A DNA stretch of 15,278 bases. It comes from CAMNAO01 sp045605145. Its GTDB lineage: Bacteria; Bacillota; Clostridia; Oscillospirales; Oscillospiraceae. The stretch's first letter is position 1; the number at the start of each line of letters is the position of its first letter. The notes beneath the pieces are model-generated. The model was not told the DNA's origin and made no database searches. It was given only the letters and a program-made list of their open reading frames with translations. Of this stretch, positions 1-5,770 are shown one piece after another. Position numbers and translations under genes: made by a program. The stretch spans positions 1 to 15,278 of the forward strand of contig JAZUPH010000014.1 of NCBI GenBank assembly GCA_045605145.1, read 5' to 3'.

Positions 1-48
1 GTTGATTTATGACATTGTCTTCCTAAGACCGCTTGGCCTCCGACTTAG

Positions 49-453
49 ACCAAGGTCGTATGCGGCCCCGGTGCCGAGGTTGTGATGACCGAGCGTCTTT
101 TGACCCACGGTCAGCAGCGCGCTGACTCTATAGTTGATATATATCTTGACGGTGAGGACTCCAAGGGCCGGGTTATCAGCCGCTCAGTGGCGCAGGATGA
201 GTCCGTGCAGGATTTCCGTCCCAATGTGATCGGCAACAACAAGTGCTTCGGCCATGTCCAGTGCGACTCCATCATCATGGGCAACGCAAAGATAGTTGCC
301 GTCCCGGCGCTGACCGCAAATTCCACCGAGGCTCAGCTTATCCACGAGGCCGCCATCGGCAAGATCGCCGGCGACCAGATCCTCAAGCTGCAGACCCTGG
401 GTCTCACCCCGGAAGAGGCCGAGGACCGCATCCTCAAGGGCTTCCTTGCATAA
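49..453 (+). CDS. SufB/SufD-family Fe-S cluster assembly protein, C-terminal part (5' end missing)
   Basis: This is the C-terminal part of a SufB/SufD-type scaffold protein, which works with the SufC ATPase in the cytosol to build and deliver iron-sulfur clusters. The readable part has the family's typical stretches: MTERLLTHGQQRADS, then RVISRSVAQDES, then CFGHVQCDSIIM, and the closing LIHEAAIGKIAGDQ followed by LGLTPEEAEDRILKGF. Family-like sequence starts near base 49 (TKVVCGPGAEVVMTER). Going upstream in the same frame there are stops at 46-48 and 10-12, and no other frame of bases 1-48 reads like SufD. A GTG at 82 could serve as a start but would remove most of the protein, so I treat this as a gene cut or frameshifted by the window edge. 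A strong terminator follows directly. The family call is firm; SufB versus SufD is not settled. Confidence 0.85.
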   Translation, partial: TKVVCGPGAEVVMTERLLTHGQQRADSIVDIYLDGEDSKGRVISRSVAQDESVQDFRPNVIGNNKCFGHVQCDSIIMGNAKIVAVPALTANSTEAQLIHEAAIGKIAGDQILKLQTLGLTPEEAEDRILKGFLA

Positions 454-461
454 GAGCGCAA

Positions 462-497
462 ATATTTATGGCCGCCGAAATCGGCGGCCATTATTTG
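462..497 (+). terminator. Intrinsic terminator of the suf gene
   Basis: A perfect 11-bp stem, ATGGCCGCCGA (468-478) and TCGGCGGCCAT (481-491), closes on a two-base AA loop. It is preceded by an A-rich run and followed by TATTTG. It sits 15 bases after the stop codon at 451-453 and ends the suf transcription unit. Confidence 0.85.
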
Positions 498-548
498 TAA
501 GTGCATATCACAGGGGCTTGCCCACGCATGCCGAGGCGTGCTGCGTCA

Positions 549-576
549 CGCGGGCGATTCACGAATCGCCCCTACA
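549..576. repeat. Palindromic intergenic repeat, copy 1
   Basis: A 9-bp perfect stem, GGGCGATTC (552-560) and GAATCGCCC (563-571), with a two-base loop, is framed by CGC on the left and CTACAGC on the right. The same frame (GCGGGCG, palindromic centre, CGCCCCTACAGC) recurs at 659-686 with a different centre, so the two are members of one repeat family whose hairpin is kept while its centre varies. I recall similar CCCCTACA-ending hairpins as common intergenic repeats in Oscillospirales genomes; that recollection is not verified here. Confidence 0.75.
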
Positions 577-597
577 GCAAATCTTTCAGGTTATTAT

Positions 598-634
598 TGT
601 CATTGCGAGGACGCGAAGCGGCCGTGGCAATCCG
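598..634. repeat. Dispersed intergenic element of the TCATTGCGAGG type
   Basis: The stretch beginning TGTCATTGCGAGG and ending GGCCGTGGCAATCCG has ends that pair (ATTGC near 602, GCAAT near 627). It matches the pattern 'TCATTGCGAGGA-GCGAAGC-GGCAATC' found repeatedly between genes in many bacterial genomes. It lies between the two CCCCTACA palindromes, so the gap is a small nest of repeats. It has no coding capacity. Confidence 0.65.
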
Positions 635-658
635 TCTCCACACGCAAACACTGCACCC

Positions 659-686
659 TCGCGGGCGGATGATATCCGCCCCTACA
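659..686. repeat. Palindromic intergenic repeat, copy 2
   Basis: An 8-bp stem, GGGCGGAT (663-670) and ATCCGCCC (674-681), with a GAT loop, carries the same left frame (CGCGGGCG) and right frame (CCCCTACAGC) as the copy at 549-576. The two copies face the same way, 110 bp apart. Confidence 0.75.
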
Positions 687-745
687 GCGCCTACCGTCAC
701 ATTACTAATATTCCCCAGCATAAAACCGCCCGGAAAGGAGCCGCC

Positions 746-1279
746 ATGTATCTCACTCACAACGATCTTGTCATACGCAATGCAACGGCGCAGGATGCTC
801 CGCAGCTTGCCGCATGGTGGAACGACGGCGCCGTCATGGTTCACGCGGGCTTCCCCAACGGGCTGGGCACAACGGCCCAAGCCATAGCCGAAAGCCTAGC
901 CGCAGACAGTGACGACACGCGCCGACGCCTGATAATTGAGCAGGCCACTGTCCCCATCGGCGAGATGAGCTATCGCAATGTGGGCGGCGGCACTGCGGAG
1001 ATCGGCATCAAGATATGTGATTTCACCCGGCAGAACAAGGGGCTGGGCAAGGTTCTGCTGAGCATGCTCATCACTTCCCTGTTCCATGACTATGGCTATG
1101 AAAAGATAGTGCTGGACACCAACCTCACCAACACCCGCGCGCAGCATGTTTATGAACAGCTGGGCTTTACCAAACTGCGGGTCAACACCGACTCATGGCG
1201 CGACCAGCTTGGGCGTTTGCAATCGTCGGTGGACTATGAGCTGACAGAAGATGGATTTGTGAGTTGGCTTAATAAATAA
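746..1279 (+). CDS. GNAT-family N-acetyltransferase (RimJ/RimL-like)
   Basis: A 177-residue protein of the GNAT fold, which moves an acetyl group from acetyl-CoA to an amine. The acetyl-CoA-binding motif A is seen as RQNKGLGKVLLSMLI (about residues 93-107), preceded by the strand AEIGIKI and followed by IVLDTNLTNTRAQHVYEQLGF, the usual motif B. Length and the opening LTHNDLVIRNATAQDAPQLAAWWND fit the RimJ/RimL (Acetyltransf_3) branch. The ATG at 746 is chosen because GGAAAGGAG (732-740) lies just upstream; the frame stays open further 5', but that stretch is repeat DNA. The substrate cannot be told; it could be a ribosomal protein, an antibiotic or a metabolite. The gene stands alone, with terminators on both sides. 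Confidence 0.88.
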   Translation: MYLTHNDLVIRNATAQDAPQLAAWWNDGAVMVHAGFPNGLGTTAQAIAESLAADSDDTRRRLIIEQATVPIGEMSYRNVGGGTAEIGIKICDFTRQNKGLGKVLLSMLITSLFHDYGYEKIVLDTNLTNTRAQHVYEQLGFTKLRVNTDSWRDQLGRLQSSVDYELTEDGFVSWLNK

Positions 1280-1303
1280 GATTCCAAATAAGGCACAAGA
1301 AAT

Positions 1304-1330
1304 GCTCCCCTGTGTAAGGGGAGCGTTTTC
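1304..1330. terminator. Terminator shared by the acetyltransferase and the convergent ABC operon
   Basis: An 8-bp stem, GCTCCCCT (1304-1311) and AGGGGAGC (1317-1324), is followed by GTTTTCT on the plus strand. On the minus strand it is followed by ATTTCTT. It lies between two converging genes (ends at 1279 and 1334), so it can stop both. Confidence 0.8.
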
Positions 1331-1333
1331 TGT

Positions 1334-2140
1334 TCACTTTCCGTCTTTTGTCATCATCCTACCGAACAACCACACAGCCAGCACAGAGGCGAGGGCGGCA
1401 TAGGCGGCAGTCAGCGCAAGGGCATAGAGTGCATCCGCACTTTCATACACACGCGCCGTCATGCCAAGGGCGGTCTGAGTTCCATCGGAAAGTCCCGCAA
1501 CAACGCGACCGAGAACTGTGCCCGGATAGAAGGGCAGCAGGCGGCAGACGGCGTAGAAGCCCTTGGCACCCGTCTCATACATTTCAACAGGCATCCATGC
1601 ACCGGAGAGCATACCGGCAAGGCTGATCACCGGCGAGGCCACGGCAGGCGCGGATTTATCGCTGAAAACAGTCCCGAACAGGATGCCCAGCGCCACGAAC
1701 ATGGTGATTATCGGCAGATGGCACACAACCGCCAGCAGCAGGCGAAGGATACTTACCCCCTCCCCTGTCACAAGGCCCAACAGCCACGCCGCAATGGCGC
1801 AGCACAGGCCCTGCACCAGCGCCATGATAAAACCGGGGATGGCATAACCAAGTATGAAATCCACCTTCGTCATAGGCGAGGTGAACAGGCGGGTCAAAAA
1901 TGCCGTTGTCCTGTCACGGGAGACGAGGATGGTCATATACAGCATGGTAAAAGCGTAGGCAAAGACCATCATACCCGGTGTAATCATATCCAGCGAGAAC
2001 CAGAAGGCCGACACACTGTCATAGAACACCGTGTGCATCACCGCCAGCAGGGCAACGGGCATGGCGATCATGAAAAGATAACTGAAGGGGTCGCGCATGA
2101 TCTCTTTAAGATTGCGGCGGGCAAAAATCAAGGCTCTCAT
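1334..2140 (-). CDS. ABC-2 type transporter permease
   Basis: A 268-residue membrane protein with about six hydrophobic segments and the ABC-2 permease layout: a short N-terminal cytoplasmic helix (ARRNLKEIMRDP), a first membrane span (YLFMIAMPVALLAVMH), a loop with TRLFTSPMTKVDFILG that touches the ATPase, and the late segment LAGMLSGAWMPVEM before a re-entrant LLPFYPG. It would form the membrane half of the exporter whose ATPase is encoded just upstream; the ATPase stop overlaps this start by four bases (ATGA), which points to coupled translation. Family members move drugs, peptides, lipids or polysaccharides; no substrate can be read here. The nearby AbrB-type gene suggests regulated expression. 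Confidence 0.9.
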   Translation of the reverse strand: MRALIFARRNLKEIMRDPFSYLFMIAMPVALLAVMHTVFYDSVSAFWFSLDMITPGMMVFAYAFTMLYMTILVSRDRTTAFLTRLFTSPMTKVDFILGYAIPGFIMALVQGLCCAIAAWLLGLVTGEGVSILRLLLAVVCHLPIITMFVALGILFGTVFSDKSAPAVASPVISLAGMLSGAWMPVEMYETGAKGFYAVCRLLPFYPGTVLGRVVAGLSDGTQTALGMTARVYESADALYALALTAAYAALASVLAVWLFGRMMTKDGK

Positions 2141-2868
2141 GCTCCCTCACCCCCTGCGGCGTAGTATACAAAGGCGTCCTCAAAATTCTTCTGTCCTGAG
2201 GCGGCAATTATCCTCTCGGCCGTGTCCACCGTTTTCAGCCGTCCCTCGGCCATGATGGCAATGCGGTCAGACAGCGCCTCCGCCTCTTCAAGATAGTGGG
2301 TGGTGAGGACTATGGTGGCCTTGCCTTTAAGTCCGCGGATGACGCCCCACAGCTCACGCCGGGCAAGGACATCAAGCCCCAGCGTGGGTTCGTCCAGATA
2401 CAGCACCTGCGGCTTGGTTATAAGCGACATGGCAATGGACACGCGGCGCTGCCAGCCGCCGGAGAGGGTGGCGGCGCGGCTGTTCATAACCTGGGCGAGC
2501 CCCAGCTGAGCTTCAATGTCCGCAACACGCTGACCTGTCTCGTCCTTGCAGCAGCCGTAAACTGATGCAATGAACTCAAGATTTTCTCTGACAGTGAGCT
2601 TCTGGGCAACGGCCGTCTCCTGAGGGGAGGCATTGCTGATGGCCTTAACATGGCCAATATCCGTAAGTATGCTGTGCCCCATGACATGGGCATCACCGGC
2701 TGTGGGGCAGACAAGCCCGGTGAGCATCTTAATTGTGGTGGTCTTGCCCGCACCGTTGACACCCAGAAGAGCCAGCAGCTCCCCCTCTTCCACCGAAAGG
2801 TCGAGGGCGTCCACGGCGGTTTTGCTGCCGTAGCGCTTGGTAAGGCCCCTTATCTCGATGGCATTCAT
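2137..2868 (-). CDS. ABC transporter ATP-binding protein (CcmA/drug-export type)
   Basis: A 243-residue ABC ATPase that would power the permease at 1334-2140. All nucleotide-binding parts are present: Walker A GVNGAGKTT (36-44), Q-loop Gln83 in SPQETA, signature LSGGW (135-139), Walker B VLYLDEPT with Asp159-Glu160, D-loop LGLD and switch His191 in TTHYLEEAE. This composition is typical of two-gene exporters of the CcmA/DrrA class. Its ATG overlaps the stop of the AbrB-like gene by four bases, and its own stop overlaps the permease start in the same way. The residue after LSGG is Trp rather than the common Gln or Met, a modest variation. The gene looks intact and functional. Confidence 0.95.
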   Translation of the reverse strand: MNAIEIRGLTKRYGSKTAVDALDLSVEEGELLALLGVNGAGKTTTIKMLTGLVCPTAGDAHVMGHSILTDIGHVKAISNASPQETAVAQKLTVRENLEFIASVYGCCKDETGQRVADIEAQLGLAQVMNSRAATLSGGWQRRVSIAMSLITKPQVLYLDEPTLGLDVLARRELWGVIRGLKGKATIVLTTHYLEEAEALSDRIAIMAEGRLKTVDTAERIIAASGQKNFEDAFVYYAAGGEGA

Positions 2869-3083
2869 TCGTCATCTGCCTCCTCAGGGGACATGAGAAC
2901 ATCCATCAGCTTTGCAAAGCGCTTGGGGTTGACGATGGCCATGCCGCTGTCGTCGCCGAGGATAAGGAGAGTATCCCCGCCCTTGATGCCGTAAAGCTCC
3001 CGCGCCTCTTTGGGAATGACGATCTGCCCTTTCTCACCAACTTTTACTGTACCGAAAATATGCTTATTTCCCCGTGATTTCAT
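2865..3083 (-). CDS. AbrB/MazE/SpoVT-family DNA-binding regulator
   Basis: A 72-residue protein with one swapped-hairpin AbrB domain: FGTVKVGEKGQIVIPKEARE, then YGIKGGDTLLILGD. Such proteins bind DNA as dimers or tetramers and often control the operon they belong to. The ATG at 3083 is chosen because GAGGG lies seven bases upstream on the minus strand and the family usually begins close to this point. A longer in-frame start at 3134 would add 17 residues made from operator-like DNA and is unlikely. It heads the operon with the ABC ATPase (ATGA overlap) and permease, so it is probably their local regulator. Confidence 0.88.
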   Translation of the reverse strand: MKSRGNKHIFGTVKVGEKGQIVIPKEARELYGIKGGDTLLILGDDSGMAIVNPKRFAKLMDVLMSPEEADDE

Positions 3084-3102
3084 ATCTGATCCCTCGCTTG
3101 AT

Positions 3103-3140
3103 ATTGGTATGTTAATTCCTACTTTTCCTACCAATCCTAC
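3103..3140 (-). promoter_or_regulatory. Candidate operator of the AbrB-ABC operon
   Basis: Read on the minus strand, GTAGGA occurs three times at an exact 9-bp period (plus-strand TCCTAC at 3117-3122, 3126-3131 and 3135-3140). Overlapping it is an inverted repeat, ATTGGTA (3103-3109) and TACCAAT (3129-3135). The cluster lies 20-57 bp upstream of the AbrB-like start, where the promoter should be, although no clean -35/-10 pair is visible. Most likely a binding site for the operon's own regulator or another repressor. Confidence 0.5.
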
Positions 3141-3260
3141 ATTACCACAGGTTCCAGTCCGCTGTCAAGAGATGGCGCACTGCAATGGCATATTCTTTGC
3201 CACGGCATAAGATGTAGATGGCTGTATTGCCGTATAAAACCAAAAGTGCAGGTGATCATT

Positions 3261-3542
3261 TTGAAGGACGAGAGCGTGCGTTATTTTCTGGGTGCCAACT
3301 CAAATGAGGGTTTTTATTCTCTGTATTCCGGACTGACGGATCCCGGGCGCGGTGAGCAGCTTCGCATGATAAAGGCGGGGCCGGGCGGCGGCAAATCGGG
3401 CTTTTTAAGGCGGATCGGTGAGGCAATGGAGCAAGGCGGCGCCAGGGTGGAGTACATCCACTGCTCCGGCGACCCCGACTCACTGGACGGCATCCGTATG
3501 CCCGATTTCGGCATCGCCTATGTGGACGGTACCGCGCCCCAT
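3261..3542 (+). pseudogene. P-loop ATPase (PRK06851-like), 5' fragment interrupted by a mobile element
   Basis: This is the N-terminal 94 residues of a P-loop NTPase of the PRK06851 type, a family of about 350 residues in Clostridia and Bacilli with unknown function. Visible: VRYFLGANSNEGFYSLYSGL, Walker A GPGGGKS (about residues 40-46), VEYIHCSGDPDSLDGI and VDGTAPHA, where homology stops at the element border. Beyond 3542 the frame runs into the element and ends at 3659 with about 38 unrelated residues. The missing remainder is found at 5764-6492 in the same frame. TTG at 3261 is preferred as start because AGGTGA lies just upstream; GTG at 3246 is possible but has no ribosome site. As it stands the gene is broken; excision of the element would restore it. 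Confidence 0.88.
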
Positions 3543-4442
3543 GCCGCGGCTACGCAGGGCCCCATTGGCGGCGGCAAACAACTGACGGCTTATTATGGGC
3601 GCATGGGTGTTGGGTATGCGTATCCACTTTTCCGGCGGCTGATCGATTATGCGCTGTGATTTGTAACCCTCTTTTTTCCGTTTGCCCTGCACCATGGTGC
3701 CGATGTACACCTCGCTCAAGATGATGCGGCGCACGGTGGCGCGGCTCCAGCCCGAGCCGCTGCCCCCTGGGTCGTTGCGATAATTAAGGCCGCACCGACG
3801 CTTATACTCCGTGGGGTTGGGAATACCGGCGGCGTTCAGGCTGTCGGCAATGCGCTGACAGCTTGCACCCTGTGCGGCCATGGTGAAAATGCGCCGCACC
3901 ACCCGCGCCGCGGCCTCATCGGGCGCAATGGCGGAGGCTTCACTGTCACAGCGGCGGTAGCCGTAGGGCGCAAAACTGCCAATAAAACGGCCGGAGCGGC
4001 GCTTATGATCCAGCACAAGGCGTATGCTGTCGGAAAGATCCTCAAGATACCATTCGTTCACAAGGCCGTTTATCTGACGCGCCTTTTTATTCTCCCTGCG
4101 GTCGGTGTCACCGTTGTCGGCGAGGGAGACAAAACGCACGCCCCAGCGGGGCAGAAGGCCGTGGATGTACCGCTCCACCATTTCCATGTCGCGGGTGAAG
4201 CGGGACTGACTTTTGCACAGGACAATGTCCACCTCCCCCGCCTTTGCCGCCGACAGAAGGGCATTGAAACCCTCCCGCTCACTGTCGGCGCCGGATCTGT
4301 CCTCATCGGTATAGACCGCCGTCACATTCCAGCTCATTTTTTGGGCGTAGTCACACAGTATCGCCCGCTGATTTGCGATGCTGGCGTTCTCCTCCCCGTC
4401 CCCATCGTCGCGGCTAATGCGGCAGTAAACTGCACAGCGCAT
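3480..4442 (-). CDS. Serine site-specific recombinase (large-serine-recombinase type, short C-terminus)
   Basis: A 320-residue recombinase. The N-terminal resolvase domain (about 1-140) shows AVYCRISRDD with nucleophile Ser10, and CKSQSRFTRDMEMVE with Arg81 and Arg84. The following 'recombinase' DNA-binding domain (about 155-290) shows FIGSFAPYGYRR, AARVVRRIFTMAAQG, IADSLNAAGIPNP, WSRATVRRIILSEVYIG and HAPIISRQLFAAANGAL. Large serine recombinases usually continue with a zinc ribbon and coiled coil to 450 residues or more; here they are absent. Residues 1-300 come from the element; the last 20 are read from the antisense strand of the interrupted ATPase gene. ATG at 4442 has AGGAGGGG upstream. 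It probably made the insertion; present activity is doubtful. Confidence 0.92.
   Translation of the reverse strand: MRCAVYCRISRDDGDGEENASIANQRAILCDYAQKMSWNVTAVYTDEDRSGADSEREGFNALLSAAKAGEVDIVLCKSQSRFTRDMEMVERYIHGLLPRWGVRFVSLADNGDTDRRENKKARQINGLVNEWYLEDLSDSIRLVLDHKRRSGRFIGSFAPYGYRRCDSEASAIAPDEAAARVVRRIFTMAAQGASCQRIADSLNAAGIPNPTEYKRRCGLNYRNDPGGSGSGWSRATVRRIILSEVYIGTMVQGKRKKEGYKSQRIIDQPPEKWIRIPNTHAPIISRQLFAAANGALRSRGMGRGTVHIGDAEIGHTDAVQ
3532..3549. repeat. attL-like site at the left border
   Basis: CCGCGCCCCATGCCGCGG is an 18-bp near-palindrome (7-bp arms around CCAT, one mismatched pair). The right border has the related CCGCGGCCCATGCTGCGG at 5753-5770; 16 of 18 bases agree, and the uninterrupted core is CCCATGC. 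The outer (left) arm belongs to the ATPase gene, the inner (right) arm to the element. Confidence 0.78.
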
Positions 4443-4473
4443 ATTGATCCCCTCCTGTTTCGTGATAGTAATG

Positions 4474-4508
4474 ATATGCGTCCATACCGGGTTGTTATTG
4501 CCGCATAT
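4474..4508. promoter_or_regulatory. Inverted repeat between recombinase and luxS
   Basis: ATATGCG (4474-4480) and CGCATAT (4502-4508) form a 7-bp inverted repeat around 21 bases, in the 131-bp gap between the divergent recombinase and luxS starts. It ends three bases before the luxS -35 box, a position suited to a regulator touching both promoters. No regulator gene is carried by the element. Confidence 0.4.
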
Positions 4509-4511
4509 ACA

Positions 4512-4540
4512 TTGATTTAGGGGCGCGCGGGTGCTATAAT
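4512..4540 (+). promoter_or_regulatory. Promoter of luxS-mtnN
   Basis: TTGATT (4512-4517) and a perfect TATAAT (4535-4540) are separated by 17 bases, a near-consensus housekeeping sigma promoter. Transcription would start near 4547 and give a short leader with GGAGG at 4564-4568 before the luxS ATG. Confidence 0.85.
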
Positions 4541-4573
4541 ATCAGCATCAGAGCATTATTTACGGAGGATGAC

Positions 4574-5053
4574 ATGTCAAACACGAACAATATCAGGCTC
4601 ATCCAGAGCTTTACCATTGACCACGACATACTGGAGCCGGGCATCTACATCTCCCGCCGTGACGGGGATGTGGTGACATATGACCTGCGCACAAGAAAGC
4701 CGAACAGCGGCGACTATATGGATAATGTGACCATGCACACGGTGGAGCATATGTTCGCCACCTATGTGAGAAACAGCGACCGCTCGGAAAATGTGGTGTA
4801 CTTCGGCCCTATGGGCTGCAGGACGGGGTTTTATCTTTTGGTGCGGGGCATGGAACAGGACGAGGTGCTCCAACTGGTACTGGAAACGCTGGAGAAGATC
4901 ATGGCGCACGAAGGTCCTGTTTTCGGCGCAAAGCGGCGCGAGTGTGGCAATTACCGCAGTCTGAAGCTCTCGGCGGCAAAGGCAGAGTGCAGCAGGTATC
5001 TGGACACCCTAAAAAGCATCGGCAGACCCGACTTCAAATATAAGGAGCAGTAA
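4574..5053 (+). CDS. luxS: S-ribosylhomocysteine lyase (AI-2 synthase)
   Basis: LuxS splits S-ribosylhomocysteine into homocysteine and 4,5-dihydroxy-2,3-pentanedione, which cyclises to the signal AI-2. At 159 residues it has the usual family length. The metal site is intact: HTVEH gives His55 and His59, and Cys124 lies in ECGNYRSL; the catalytic Glu58 and Cys82 (in PMGCRTGFYLL) are present. GGAGG precedes the ATG, and a strong promoter lies 34 bp further up. It is followed after two bases by mtnN, so the two steps from S-adenosylhomocysteine to homocysteine plus DPD are encoded together. The gene is cargo of the element inserted in the ATPase gene, an unusual place for a normally chromosomal metabolic gene. 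Confidence 0.97.
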   Translation: MSNTNNIRLIQSFTIDHDILEPGIYISRRDGDVVTYDLRTRKPNSGDYMDNVTMHTVEHMFATYVRNSDRSENVVYFGPMGCRTGFYLLVRGMEQDEVLQLVLETLEKIMAHEGPVFGAKRRECGNYRSLKLSAAKAECSRYLDTLKSIGRPDFKYKEQ

Positions 5054-5055
5054 TT

Positions 5056-5742
5056 ATGATAGGCATTATCGGCGCAATGGAGAAAGAGACCCGGGGCCTT
5101 GTGGCACTGACGGAAGTGAAAGAGCGCAGGACCGTCAGCGGCATCGAGTTTGTCAGCGGCACACTGTCCGGGCGTGAGGTGGTCATCGCCACCTGCGGCA
5201 TTGGCAAGGTGTTCGCCGCCATGTGCGCCCAGACAATGATACTCAATTACGCGCCGGAGCTTATCATCAACACCGGTGTTGCCGGCTCACTGAGTGACAG
5301 TCTGGGGATAGGTGATGTGGTGGTCAGCCGCGGGCTTGTCCAGCACGATATGGACACCACAGGCTTCGGTGACCCCAGGGGACTTATCAACGGCCTGGGC
5401 GTGGTGGAGATAGCGGCTGACAGCCGGGCAAAGGACATAATGCTCTCCTGCTGCCGTGAGCTGGGCATCAACTGCACAGAGGGCCTTATTGCCACCGGCG
5501 ATCAGTTCATCTGCACCGGGGAGGCCAAGGATAAGATCGTCTCCAACTTCGGCGCCCTGGCCTGTGAGATGGAGGGCGGCGCCGTGGCGCAGATCTGCTG
5601 TGCAAATGGGGTGCCCTTCCTTGTAAACCGTGCCATTTCCGACGGCGCGAATGAGGATTCCGGAATTGATTACCCCACATTTGTGAAAATGGCGGCGGAA
5701 AACTCCGTTAAAGCCGTGTGCCTGTTTTTGGAGCGGTTCTGA
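5056..5742 (+). CDS. mtnN: 5'-methylthioadenosine/S-adenosylhomocysteine nucleosidase
   Basis: MtnN (Pfs) removes adenine from S-adenosylhomocysteine, methylthioadenosine and 5'-deoxyadenosine; with SAH it yields S-ribosylhomocysteine, the substrate of LuxS encoded just upstream. The 228-residue length is typical. Catalytic residues can be placed: Glu11 in IGAMEKE, Met172-Glu173 in CEMEGGAVAQI and Asp196 in RAISDGAN; the phosphorylase-fold stretch INTGVAGSL is also clear. The start at 5056 is set by AAGGAG inside the last luxS codons and a gap of two bases. The gene ends at 5742, 10 bp before the 18-bp right-border site, and no terminator lies between it and the interrupted host gene, so transcripts can run on. 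Confidence 0.96.
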   Translation: MIGIIGAMEKETRGLVALTEVKERRTVSGIEFVSGTLSGREVVIATCGIGKVFAAMCAQTMILNYAPELIINTGVAGSLSDSLGIGDVVVSRGLVQHDMDTTGFGDPRGLINGLGVVEIAADSRAKDIMLSCCRELGINCTEGLIATGDQFICTGEAKDKIVSNFGALACEMEGGAVAQICCANGVPFLVNRAISDGANEDSGIDYPTFVKMAAENSVKAVCLFLERF

Positions 5743-5752
5743 CACACTGCAG

Positions 5753-5770
5753 CCGCGGCCCATGCTGCGG
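5753..5770. repeat. attR-like site at the right border
   Basis: CCGCGGCCCATGCTGCGG is the partner of the left-border site (16 of 18 identical). Its inner arm CCGCGGC is the exact reverse complement of the inner arm GCCGCGG of the left border, and the match extends two more bases on each side (AG and CT), so the circular form would carry a perfect palindrome around CCAT. Confidence 0.78.

Larger units (their letters stand above)
3538..5758. mobile_element. 2.2-kb serine-recombinase element carrying luxS and mtnN, inserted in an ATPase gene
   Basis: The element spans 2221 bp between two copies of CCCATGC (3538-3544 and 5759-5765). It holds three genes with almost no spare DNA: a serine recombinase on the minus strand reaching the left border, and luxS and mtnN on the plus strand, mtnN ending 10 bp before the right 18-bp site. 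Joining 3542 to 5764 reconnects the flanking ATPase fragments with no lost or added codon and no stop (DGTAPH, then AAEPVCYGALDQYVDLG), about 336 residues in all. The proof of insertion is therefore the host gene itself. Whether the element can still excise is unknown, as its recombinase is short. Confidence 0.88.

Noticed and set aside
446..745. N-terminal extension of the acetyltransferase by 100 codons.
   Set aside because: The stretch runs through the suf terminator and the intergenic repeats, while a proper ribosome site lies before ATG 746.
3543..3659. A fused 130-residue protein made of the ATPase N-terminus and element sequence, including a second GPIGGGK.
   Set aside because: The added 38 residues are the antisense of the recombinase 3' end and the GPIGGGK resemblance to a P-loop is by chance; it is the run-off of a broken gene.
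5287..5758. In the predicted circular form the recombinase frame would stay open for about 157 more codons through the attP, antisense to mtnN.
   Set aside because: The tail is antisense to a well-conserved gene and shows no zinc-ribbon pattern; GC-rich antisense frames are often open. Probably coincidence.
3538..5758. Insertion sequence or transposon with DDE transposase.
   Set aside because: No transposase, no terminal inverted repeats of IS type beyond the short att arms and no target-site duplication pattern other than the shared 7-bp core; the serine recombinase explains the borders.
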